From Porites lobata (Eukaryota > Cnidaria > Anthozoa > Scleractinia > Poritidae), in the NCBI GenBank assembly GCA_942486035.1, contig CALNXK010000072.1, positions 2,181,001 to 2,245,000 of the forward strand: DNA of 64,000 nt, given 5' to 3'. Within the stretch, counting starts at the first letter, position 1, and every line of letters starts with the position of its first letter. Shown here one piece after another: positions 38,936-49,800 of the stretch. Below the pieces are notes generated by a model. That model ran no database searches. It was not told the DNA's origin and saw only the letters and a program-made list of their open reading frames with translations. The position numbers were made by a program, and so were the translations under genes.

Positions 38936-39077
38936 TTTTTTTGTATCATTTATTCCAAAGTACAACAATTACAATAATAATAATTATCGCATAGCATACA
39001 TCCACACATGGACTACACATCTAAGCACATCAATCACTACACGTGATCAGCCTATTTAAAGCTATGCCTGCCTGCCC
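38936..39077 (-). mobile_element. Short retroposon in the Pao relic, 14-bp TSD
   Basis: The 14-bp gatttcctccacat is present at both 38922-38935 and 39078-39091, around a 142-bp insert. The insert begins with a T run and ttgtatcatttattccaaag. On the minus strand it therefore ends in poly(A), the sign of LINE-driven retroposition. Confidence 0.85.
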
Positions 39078-39199
39078 GATTTCCTCCACATGCTTTGGGT
39101 ATTCAGTTCCTAAAGTTTCTAAATGTTGTTTCAAGGTCCCTGCAAGGAGAAAAGGCGACTGTACAAGTCCGAACAAAGCCTCTCGTGAGTCTCAAAGTC

Positions 39200-39616
39200 T
39201 CAACTTGTGATGAGTCTTAATCCTTTATCCAATGAAATATCGAAGTGCGTCGCGATCTGCTTCTCGAATCCGCACCTGCAAGAAGTACACTCCAGAGCAC
39301 GTTTTGGAGAGCTGGCCCAGTCTTTAAGCAATCGTTCAGTGAAGGGCTACCTTGGAGTCTGATATGTTGATGACATCATGATCGCTGAGGAAGATACGGT
39401 TGATCAAGTGTATGAGTTAAAATGAGCTGCAATATAGGGGGGTTTTTAAAGGGGCAGGTTTCGAGTTGCAAAAGTGGAACTTCACTGAATGTACCAGAAC
39501 TGGAAGCAGATAAGCAGTTGACAGATGATGGCCAGGCATATGCTAAGGAACAGTTGCGGGTGAAACCTAATGGAGCAAAGCTACTCTGGCTCTCTTGGGA
39601 TAAGGTGTTTAGTTAA
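39200..39616 (+). pseudogene. Second Pao RT fragment, opposite orientation
   Basis: On the plus strand, YVDDIMIAEEDTVDQVYELK is followed by a stop, then NVPELEADKQL, and later AKLLWLSWDKVF. This order (YVDD box, ELK, then LGLSWDK-like) is that of the Pao RT C-terminus. The EDTVDQV segment also occurs in the minus-strand relic near 38875, so two copies lie head to head. Confidence 0.75.
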
Positions 39617-39843
39617 GTTTATTTCACCACAGAAAACGAAAAAAAAAAAAAAAGAAGAGAAAAGACGAGAATACTTTCTGCAGACATTTCGTCTGTACAG
39701 TTACTCTTATTTGCCACGACTCTTTTGTACGGAGTATTTTGTCACCATACCTGAAGTTCCAACAACTTTTACCAAAAGTTTGAATTTTGAGCAAAACTAT
39801 ATTAGACAACTGTTTTTTTGAAGTTCGCGAGTACTTTAAATAG

Positions 39844-40450
39844 TTCGAAATCAGATTGCTCTTGTGTATTAGAAAGAGAAAGGAAGAAAGTAAATGGTGA
39901 TCTATTACGTGGCTAAAAATACCCTTTTCCCTTTCCAGCATTTGCCATGCGCACTGCACTCCTTTTGGTGAACAACACGTTTCCAACAGATAAAAAAATT
40001 ATTTCATCGAGCGAGTTTGATCTCAGATGTTGGAGAGGTCCTTCCGTTCTTGTTTGTGTTTATTATATTATTATTATTAATAATCTTTTAAAACAGTCAC
40101 CAGCAATGACCATTCAGGAATTTTCGGTAAGTGACGAAATGGTTCTTAATCGAATATGCAGTAGTTCCGGCTAAACGAGACCATAATTTTCTCCGCTTCG
40201 CCACGCCAGTTTGAACGAGAATAGCGCACACAAACAAGAGCGGAAGGACTTCTTAGTGATCAAAGATCACCCTCGCTCTAAATAACCCTTTTTTTGTTTT
40301 AGAAACCAGAAGTATATCGGCGCTCATGGCAGATCCTGCAAAGAGAAAATTAGGGTATTTTTTGCCACGTAATAGATCGCCACAAGGGATCGCCATCCTT
40401 CCTCTCTCTTTCTAATCAGGCACAAGTGTTAAGAGCAATCTAATTTCGAA
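39844..40450. mobile_element. Foldback element, 607 bp
   Basis: Ends ttcgaaatcagattgctctt and aagagcaatctaatttcgaa pair. Further inward, tattacgtggctaaaaatac pairs with gtattttttgccacgtaata, and a third pair (ggtccttccgttcttgtttgtg / cacaaacaagagcggaaggac) lies near the centre. Essentially the whole element is one large hairpin. A short ACAA/TTATTA-rich stretch marks the loop. Confidence 0.8.
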
Positions 40451-40803
40451 GAATGTAATTTAGATTGTTAGCAATAATAACAACAAAACAAAACAACACT
40501 TCGGAGTACTAGGCCCGGTCCGAGGAGATTTTTCCTAGTTTGTTTGCCCTTAACAATAGCCTCGATTTCATAGTAGTTCCAGTTCTGGCTGCGCCAAAGC
40601 CGCAGGACACGTGGCATATCCCCAGTGAGATATCTTGTAAACTCAGCAGTGGTGTGAGTGATATTCAAACGGGGAGATGACCTTCTTATAGGCAGGGTAT
40701 CTCGTGACAAGTGACTGTAAACGAAAATTCATGCTCAAGGCCAGGAAGGTGAAACTAACAAAGCGATCAACATTACATTTTGTCGAAACACCTAGCTGCT
40801 GAA

Positions 40804-40992
40804 ATGGGCAACCGTTGTTGTAGTCGAGAATCGGGCGATGTGGACAGACCGCTTCTGTATCAAAAGTTAGAAGGAGAAACGAAGGGGAAAGAGGATAAAA
40901 AGACACCGGAAGAAGAAAAAACACGTAACGAAGCAAAAACAAATGGAGCAGAAGACCATTCAGTAACGGAAATATCTAACATTGAGGAGTAG
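40804..40992 (+). CDS. Small predicted N-myristoylated/palmitoylated protein, 62 aa
   Basis: The ORF MGNRCCSRESGDVDRPLLYQ, then an E/K-rich tail, ends at TAG 40990-40992. Gly2 followed by N-R-C-C-S is a classic acylation start: N-myristoylation at Gly2 and palmitoylation at Cys5/Cys6. The start context is gaaATGG, a good Kozak match. The reading frame also opens upstream at 40780 (MSKHLAAE), but the MGN start is preferred because it exposes Gly2. The rest is highly charged and probably disordered, similar in design to short membrane-anchored adaptors such as the N-terminus of LAMTOR1, though I see no homology strong enough to name it. No intron is evident. A foldback repeat lies 350 bp upstream. 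It could be a chance ORF, but the combined Gly/Cys start and composition argue otherwise. Confidence 0.5.
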   Translation: MGNRCCSRESGDVDRPLLYQKLEGETKGKEDKKTPEEEKTRNEAKTNGAEDHSVTEISNIEE

Positions 40993-43690
40993 CACTGGTA
41001 AAAAGATTATAAACAATGTACAAAGCCGACAAGCGCCGGAATATAAAGCATATTGTTGGATAAAGTGAATTCTCTGCGTTTCTAATTGATTTCCGTAGCA
41101 GAGGCTTTTTTAATTCTCAGAGATAAATTGGAAAAAGTTCTTCTATAACTTGACGTAAGTGGATCAAGAGATTTAAAATATAAAGTAACGCCAACCAACG
41201 TCTATTTTTCGCCGTGATGTTAACTTGGCACGTCGTGACTTACTCGAGAATGGAATTATTTAATATTATGTAAAACTGCCATCCATCCATCTTTGGCTAC
41301 TCGCTGATGCCGATGTTAAGTTCCTTGCCACGTATTTTAAGATTAAAATGTAATGCGACAAAAATCAGGAAAATTTGAGAACGTTTTTTGTATACTTTGA
41401 CTAACTGAGTGAAAGATTTAACAGTATTGATATGTAATTTATATTTTGTGTTTCCATGTCAAAAGAATCACGGTAGAAAAATTAAAACTCCTGAGAGATA
41501 ATGGTATGATCGACGTCATCCTTAAAAGCTTGCTATTTTCAGCTCGTCGTTTACTGGTTTTTGTTAAATGTAAAGCAACTTTAAATTACTGTTTCTTAGC
41601 TCTTCATATTTTTTAATTGCGAACAATCTGCATATAAACCCAATCCAAGACAGGTGGAAGATAACACATCTATCTACTGGCTCGATCATTTAAATACGCT
41701 GATTGTTTTCATTGTTGAATATTCAATGTTCTGATCGTTTCCCGGTGCAAACAAAATAAATATTAAAATTGAAAGATGTAAAATTCTGTGAGAATAATAG
41801 AGCAAATCGACTGCTCACTGACTCCTAGTCAATAGGGATACAAGTGACACGTTTTATCTCTTTAAAAACATCCACACGAAACACTCCCTTGTTTAATTTT
41901 ATACGAGCTCTGTTTTATTCTTACGCCTTAAAACCCAAATATCAAAATTAATATTCTCATTTATTTGTCCCTATACACTTCCAGTTGAAGTAGTATCAGT
42001 ATAATTCATCTGGTATGATCAAGTCCTTTGATCTCGCTACCACTCTATTTTATAACGCATAGATACTCAGTATAAGGGTTGATTTCCGGTGTCTTACGTG
42101 CGTATGTGCGTTTCTGTTCCCAAATAAAATAGAGGCGATGTATGATAGTTCGCTCGTAAGCGTAAAAGTTGAACTTCGCTCAACTTCTCAACCCTTACAA
42201 GGATAATCGATCTTTGAGCTTTAAAAACCACTAGGGTTAATCTTTGGTTTGTTTTTGGGTTGGAGTTGGGTGATGCACGAATCGTCTCATATTAGCTGAC
42301 AAAAAAACTCCTAATTGAAAAAAATATTAAGCCTTGCTTTCATCTCAATTGTTAGCATACATTTGCATTCCTAGTTGTACCAATGGTCAAGTTTTTCCAA
42401 AAAATCTTATTCCATGATATTAGTCTAAAAAATTACTTAACTCTCCATGCGAAACGAAATGTAGCAGGGTCATGAATTAAGATCCCTTGTCTTAACCAAG
42501 GTCGGGGTATGAAGGACTTGTCGGCACACCTCTACACCTGATCCCCCCCCCCCCGGGTCTATACCTGGGGTGTTCAACATTCGAGTTACGTGAGAAAAAA
42601 CGTGACATTATTCTGATCAAAGCTCCTGGGAAAACTATAAATACAGCATAGTCTCTCACATACTTAAGGGTAGTGAGCTATACAGGCAATAACAACAAGA
42701 ACTTTATTTAAAATTGCAATTTTTTAATAAGCGATGCCCGCAGCTATTTGAGGGGGGTAGTTAAGAGAAAAGCACGCTAAGACAAGTTTACAGCATACGA
42801 AAGTTTAGTAACGAGGTCTAACACGAAATTATAATCCGTTCAGGACTTTATGATTCAGTCATAACGCTCTGAAAGGTTTTCCCGGTAAGCTAAAGTATAA
42901 ACATTATTTAGACATACTTTACGGCCTGTATCAACTTCGTTTGTAATTTACAATTGCGCACAATAGGGTTGAAACAGTGAAATCTTCATCAAAGGGGACA
43001 CAAGCATCAGTGTAGATTCCTATACTTGACTTAAGATATCTTCTATAAAACGGGGGGGGGGCGGCTATTAGCGGGTATCAAATAATTTTTAATGGTCAGT
43101 TCAGGAGGACCGGTCAGATGAACAACCTGCTAAGAAAAAAAGCTGACGTCTCATGATTTGTCATTTCTCTCTGAATTTTGACCGTGACTAATTTAGCCTG
43201 AACCACGACCTTTCCGTTTTCAAACGTGTTCAGATTCTAATTTTTCATATTGATGATGGCAATGTTGTTTTACATAGTGAGAAAAAATGGAAACGTCTTT
43301 TGTCATCAGGTAAATAAATTTAGTTCCATGATAAAGGAAGTGTTTTTTACTGGTCTCGACAATGACGGATTTTTTTTGTCCCTTTACATTATCAGTCGGC
43401 AAGCGGGTATCTGAAGCTTGTATTTTTTGCTTCCGAAAACAGTCTGATCGTGTGACAAGTTTTCATTTTCAAGTGGTATCGCCGTTCAGGGAATCCCTGT
43501 GGAAAATGAAAGAAGTTTAGAAAGCTAAGCTATATTGCCAAACAAGCATACATGACGACCAAGGTTACCAGTAAAAGCCGTTACATCGCTTCACTTTCTA
43601 GAAACGATTTCCTTAAAAGGGCGTTACCCCTCGTATGGTGCCTTGTTTGATTGGTTTGTGCTGTTATTCAATGTTTGCGTGTTTACATAA
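40993..43690. other. Intergenic, AT-rich
   Basis: No credible exon. Contains a piece of the 35340-36020 repeat (about 41240-41345), a C run at 42547-42560, a G run at 43050-43060, and near 42690 a taacaacaagaactttattt motif of the type seen at minus-strand CR1/L2 LINE tails. Confidence 0.5.
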
Positions 43691-43697
43691 GATCACT

Positions 43698-43704
43698 TAT
43701 AAAA
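43698..43704 (+). promoter_or_regulatory. TATA box of the two-domain cysteine-rich gene
   Basis: TATAAAA in the context cttataaaaggg, 74 bp before the ATG. An initiator-like ctcaatc lies at about 43731, 33 bp downstream, leaving a 5' UTR of about 40 nt. Confidence 0.65.
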
Positions 43705-43771
43705 GGGAGAACGAAATCCTACTCAATCGCCATAAATCATTTTCTTAGCAAATCTTCGAGAGTTTAGCATC

Positions 43772-43853
43772 ATGAAGAACATCTTTGTCGCCGTATTAGC
43801 TGGAGTAGCTTTTGTCACGATTGCCGGGGGGGTGCCGGCAGCTCGGGATGTTG
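43772..43853 (+). CDS. Cys-rich gene exon 1: signal peptide
   Basis: MKNIFVAVLAGVAFVTIAGG then VPAARDV. One hydrophobic core follows a Lys, with likely cleavage after GGVPA or nearby. The donor is GTTG|gtaagt, phase 1. Confidence 0.85.
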
Positions 43854-46800
43854 GTAAGTAAAAATTCAAATCGAAATGCATTATTTACTTTGAGGTTAAC
43901 CGAACCCCATTAGTTTAAAGGACCATTCTAAAAACATAAGAAGGGAGTTAAAGAAGCCAATAAGAAGTTCACTGGCAACGAGAACGTCAGATAGAGAGTA
44001 CATTCAAGCGTTCGCTATTTAGATAAGATTATTTTAACTTACTCAAATTGTTAAGTATGGGCGAATTCTTCTTGAATTATATTCATACTCTGGAAGAGAC
44101 TAGAAAAAAACGTTCCATAAAACCTCCGCGTTGCATTAGCAAATTTCAGGTCGTAGTGGTGCAGTGACGGCAAGAAATATGTCCCAGAAAGTGAAGTGTG
44201 ATATTGCTCTTTCAGACGTTTTCGTTGCTGTGCAATTTTGATTGATTAAGCTCCCTGGTGGATGAAACAGACGGGAGCTATGATTTATAAAGCTCTTGAT
44301 TCTTCCCTTCTTCCGAAGCTGGGAATTTTTTTCTTGTCCTTGCCCTTATATGGAGATGTCTTCTTAGCGTTCAGTTTTGGAATCTACAGTAGTAGGCATT
44401 CCAACAAATATAAGCTTAACAAAGTAAGAAGAAAGACACGCACCATTAAACAAGCCCTTCAAAATAAATGAATAAATAATACAAGTCAAGACTGAGTAAA
44501 AAATCAATTAAAAACCAATAAAGGTAACGAGGTCTAATATGTTTCATAGAAGTTACACGTTTTTCTTCTATAATCTGTTTAATAACTCTGAATCCGAAAA
44601 TCTGTTTTCTTTCGAGAAATCTAATAAATCGAAATATTTGAAATTTTACCTGGGCATTCGACATAGTGAAATTAAATATCTACCAAATGTTCGATCCAAT
44701 TTTGTTTTACCAATGGGTCGTGCTTGAAACTGACAACATGTTCCTGTTCTAGGGGAGGATGACGTCATGCCTTCGTCAGTGGAGATTATGCGTCGTCACT
44801 GCAGCTGCGCAGAGCATCATCACGAGTGTGGCTGCTGTATGGCGATCAAAACACATGCGTTTCATAAAAGAATTGAAGCTAATGGTAAAGCTATTTTTTG
44901 ATTTTATGTTAAGCCTCTATAAACTTGACGAACTTAAAAGGAGGCAAACAACTTAAGTTCCAAATGCAAAAAAAGTAAAAGAAAACCGAGGTTGCATTTA
45001 AATCCAGCAAGACACATTTGCATTATTAAGTATATTTTATCGGTATTTCTACTGAAGCAGATATAGTAGATATGCTTATGACAATTAAGTAGTAACTTTT
45101 TTTATTGTTTATTTATGTACTTATTTATTTGTTTTTATCTACGTGCAGTTTGCATGAATGCCTCTTACACACCATCTCCTTTGGTAAGTTGATCATAGTT
45201 TCTACTGAACTCTATTTCACGCTCCTGTAATCAGTTTTCATCAAAAGCATCTTATCTTCTAGTTTCTATAAAACGCGGGTAACAAACCAGAGTAATGCAA
45301 AAGACTGATATCAGAGTTGTTATAATTATTCAAATAAAGCGTTAAAAAGCTGCAATCAACAATGCTAAAGAATTAAACTTTTCGAAATTCCTTACTGACA
45401 GAATTAATAATAAATACTGTAAATAACGTACATCGAACTATATTGTCGTGGTCCATGTTAAATGTCTGAAATAACTGATAGCCCATTTTATCATTGACCT
45501 AGTACATAATAGAAATTGTTTTTAAGCATAACATATAATCATGGAAGGACATTTTTATTTTCTTCTTTTCTGCCTACGTTCTGATAACGCTTCCTATCTT
45601 ACTCACGGGCCCCGTTTTTATGTTAAGTAAAGGGCTATCATCTGCTATAGTTGAGGCTTTGATTAGTAAAGCAGTTTAATTTCTGGTCTCTTTTCTAGGG
45701 TGCGCAGTTCTTTCTGACTTGGAACAAGGATGTATTGTTCAACCAGACAATAACAGGTCAGAGCGACATTTACATTGTTACTCACTGTACATTTTAAAAC
45801 TATTTTATCCTAGTAAATTTTTTAGTTATAAACATTGTTATAAATTTTATGACTTGTCAGTATTTACGTTAGCTATTTCAGGCGTCCATGCATTTGGTAA
45901 ATTTTAAAAGATCTGTTACAACACCGAAGTACCAACTCAAAGTAATCCAAAACAACTCTATTGAAAGATCTGTAAAAGCCCGCTGAACTATCACCTCTTG
46001 GGTCCTTAGAAAAATAGACTTTTAGTTTTTCGTGACTCCAGTTGTCTGTGCTGATTCTCAACTAACCAGCGCGTGGTGTGTGATGTGGAAGAAAAAGGCA
46101 ACAGAAAGGACGCAACATTAAGGAACACTCAACTCACGCTTTCCTAAATAGACGCGTTTTCAGAAGGCGTTTAAAAGCGGCAACGTATAACATTAATGGC
46201 ATGGCGGATAACCACAGGTGAGATCGTTCCATAGCTTTGGTGACGCGGCTGTAAATGAACGGTCATCAAGAGTAGCGAGAGTTCTTATATTGGGATGCTG
46301 AAGTAATAGTTTGTCATCAGAAGACCCTAAATTGTATCGAGGAATAGTTTTAAGTTTCAATAATTCTGTAATATAGGCAGGAGCGAGTCCATTTAAGGCT
46401 TTATAGGTAAAAAGTAAAATTTTAAATTGAATTCTGTTTCTAATTGGCAATCAGTGGAGACTAAATAAGGTGGGAGTGATGTGACTGAAGCGTCCAACAT
46501 TACAGATAAGCCTGGCAGCTGCATTCTGGACTCGTTGGAGCTTGCACAGCAGGTTGTGAGGCAAGCCATACAAGAGGCTGTGGCAATAATTCAGACGACT
46601 CGTTACAAACGCATTGACCAAAATATGAGGACAATCAAGACTGAGAAACTTCTTAATTCTTCTTAGGTTATATAAGTGGGAAAAAAGCGGCTTTACAAAT
46701 GTTATTAACGGGTGTGTCCATCTTCAACTGTCGATCAAACCAGGTACCAAGGTTCTTTACTTCGCTAGCTGATGTGGTTGTACTGTCACCAACTCCCGTA

Positions 46801-49800
46801 GATTCAATATTAACTTTCGCCAGTTGCTGTCTCTTTCCGATGATGATGAATTCTGTTTTATCGTCGTTTAGTTTACGCCTGTCAAATAGCCTCTAATCTC
46901 TGACGTTGCATGTTCTCCAGAGCTACTGATTGCTCCTCATCGGAGTTGACATTGAAGGAGATGTACAGCAGTGTGTCATCGGCATGTGCACGGACATCAG
47001 GTAGATGACGTTCGATGATCGTGAACAGTTTGCTCGCGTAGAGGACAAATGAGAGGGGACCGAGACAAGATCCGTGTGGAACGCTATACTTTACCTCAAA
47101 CCTCTTCGATGTTCCGCCGTGAATAGATATGGATTGGAATCTGTGGTGCAAGTAGGACTTGAACCAGGAGTGCACATGTCCCGAGATGCCAAAGTAGACG
47201 GTCGAGTAAAATCCAGTGGTCGACCGTTTTAAAGGCTGCACCGAAGTCAAGTAATAGTAGGAGAGTGACTCGCTGGCGGTTCATATTGAGCAATATGTGG
47301 TTATGACCCGCAGTAGCGCGGTTTCAGTGCTGTGAAATTCACGGTACGATTACTCGGCTTTAGAATAGAGCTCATGCAGGGTTAGATAGTCATGGGTTTG
47401 ATTGAAAACGGCTCGCTCAGCTAGTTTAGAAACAAACGAAAGGTTGTTGGTTGGTCGTAGGTTGTGAAATTGTCACCTCAGCTCTTGGTTTCTTTAGCAT
47501 TAGGTGAACGTCGGCTTGTTTCCAGTTGTCAGAGAAACACCAGTTTCTAAGGACAGATTTAACATCCTGGTGAGAACTGGCAAGAGAACATCAAAGCACT
47601 CAACCACTAGGGGAGTAGGCATAGGATCCAAGGAGCAAGACTTCTTACTTGATTTAGCGATTAAGCATCACACCTCGGGATCACACCCCGGGATCTACTC
47701 AGTAGGCATGCTCACTTGAGCTGACTAGGAAAAATCAGGAACTAAGTAAGACGGTAACATTCTCCAATCACGCGTTTCTCAATACAATAATTTTTTTGTC
47801 AATTGACAGCTGCCGACCCGCCTCCAATTTGTTTTGGCATTCCTCATGTTCCAGTAGCCAAAGCCTGCGTCAAATTTTCCAACGTTTCAGTCGAAAGGCA
47901 TCACGTGGGAGGCTGCGCTGCCTTGGAGTTCAAATTTTTCCACTCACGGAAGGACATTCCGCTGGGATGCTTCTTTTTCAGAGGTGCAGAAGAAGATGGT
48001 TTTGATGTGGAAACATTCTTAGACGCAGAATCACTCCTATCGTTATTGGAGGAATCATTTCAAGCATCCACGGTTTGTTTGCGGTTTTTTGACTCTTTTT
48101 TGTAAGCAACGGTTCTTGTTAAGTCTTCTCGCTTAGATGTCTTATGTCGCCGGGATGATCCGGGTATGAGGCATGTTTTTCTGTCGTATGGAACTGCACA
48201 AAACCAAAACGGAAAACTTAGATGTTTCCTTTTGAACATTACGATCACACAAGAGACGAGGTTTATCATATGCATCGTTTGGACTACGCCATAAGGTTTC
48301 TTGCATCTCGACTTGAGGAACTAAAGGTCACATCTACATACTAAGTAAAAACTATCTTTTTGGAGGTGCTGATAAAAAGCCTTCATTGAATGGTCACACC
48401 ATAGAATTTTTATAACCGCAGAGTAAAAAAGTTAGAACCGCATACCGACAAATAACAAGTGCTATGAAAAATTACAGTAAAATTCTGAAGAGGTATTTGT
48501 GGAAATCTAGTTTATACTATGAGTGGTTAAACATTTTCTATGGACACTATTGTCCGATCAGAACTAACTCTGATCAGGGTAATCCATTGCAGAAATCTCG
48601 CGATGAACTTTGCTTTTTCTAGGACGTCAGTCAAATGGTAGACGAAAAAAAAAAAATCTGCAAGGCTAGTAAAACGGAAAGAAATTCACCCCAGTCTTTG
48701 TTTTCGTTGCGAAAGCCTCTGGACTAATTAAGCTGTAGATTATTATTTCTCCTAGAAAACCTGGGTTAAGAATGGCAAATCTCAGATGTATTTGTTTTGT
48801 AGGAAAACCATATTGACACCGACTACACTCCGACGAATGAAGTAAAGCCGAATGATGACGTAACAGATCTCGTGACGTTTGATAAAGGTGGCTGTGTGTG
48901 TGAAAAGACTCCTCCTCAATGCGACTGCTGCATTAAAGTAAAACTGATTCATTTTCCGGTCAAAGGTAACTTATACCTAATTACACTGTACCAATAAGGA
49001 CATCCGATCAGTGAATGATGAGCCAGTCGCTTTTCCAGTTCCGTTTGTAGAAGTCTTCGTCTTTTTTAGTCTTTGCTGGTGTGGTCTTTGTTGGAGTGAA
49101 AGGTCTTATTAGCCTGAGGTCAGGTTCTCCTGTCGTCAATAAGGTGATTTACTCTCAAATGAATGAGTAGGTACCTTCACTCACACGAGAGGCTGCGCTT
49201 GAAACGCGAAAGTATGCCTTTTCACGGTGACAAGACTTTATCAGTTCTTCTGATAAAATTGAGCTGGGCGTGTCAGTTGGGGAAGCGATTGGGAAAAAGG
49301 GAAATTGAGGAGGGAGTAGAGAATGGGAGAGGGGTGAAGGCTCTCGTATCTCTCCTTAATTCCTCAGCTCTAGGTCACCTATCTGCATGCACTTTATGTT
49401 GTTGAATGATTGGATACTTTTCACTCGACCTTAAGACGATAAGGCAAAACAAATTTAAAGGACACTTTTGGGAGCTCTATTATTTATATGAATAAATAAA
49501 ATGCAAAGAAGAAATCGGAAATTCATATACAAAAATTTATATATGCTTTGATGATAGTCATCATTTCATTTATACTACTCTTTTATTACTATCAGTTTTA
49601 ATTAGTTATTTTTTTTCCTTCTAACAGCCTGTGTTCATGCAGACATTGATAAAGCTGAAACGGTAAGAACACAGAAGAAAACTTTTTGTTAGCCAGTCCA
49701 ATGCCTTAGTCTGCTTGGTTCCCATCAGTGTGTATTTGGCACGCGTTAGAATTTCTCCCTCATTGGTTTACCAAAAAAAATTAAAACTGGTTACTTAACA

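Larger units (their letters stand above)
36483..39200 (-). pseudogene. BEL/Pao LTR-retrotransposon relic (RT end, RNase H, integrase)
   Basis: On the minus strand, in order: an RT fragment with FGLVQSPFLLAGTLKQHLE (39080-39190), a YVAD box in place of YVDD (38900), and an RNase H-like segment with VYGWTDSTVALHWI (about 38780-38860). Next comes VGTGQNPADVGSRGTLSRE (37870-37925), then the integrase zinc-binding and core region (37515-36855) with GLHGGVGLRMSFIRQQFWV, GLDFAGP and LELLPNQTAEEF. A tail fragment with VEYDVQLAVLTAM ends near 36583. These are hallmarks of Pao-type polyproteins. Frames shift and stops occur throughout, so it is not functional. Two younger elements interrupt it (37926-38693 and 38936-39077). 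Confidence 0.85.

Noticed and set aside
39570..39986. ORFs on both strands around the A-run at 39638
   Set aside because: Low-complexity translation products (poly-K or poly-F) of a simple repeat at the edge of a transposon relic.
40468..40710. 80-codon minus-strand ORF with an ordinary-looking protein composition
   Set aside because: No recognisable family, no splice or promoter support; kept out though it could be an exon of an unseen gene.
44160..44240. Alternative exon after atttcag in intron 1 of the Cys-rich gene
   Set aside because: Phase would fit but it runs to a stop with no cysteine pattern; the exon at 44753 clearly continues the family.
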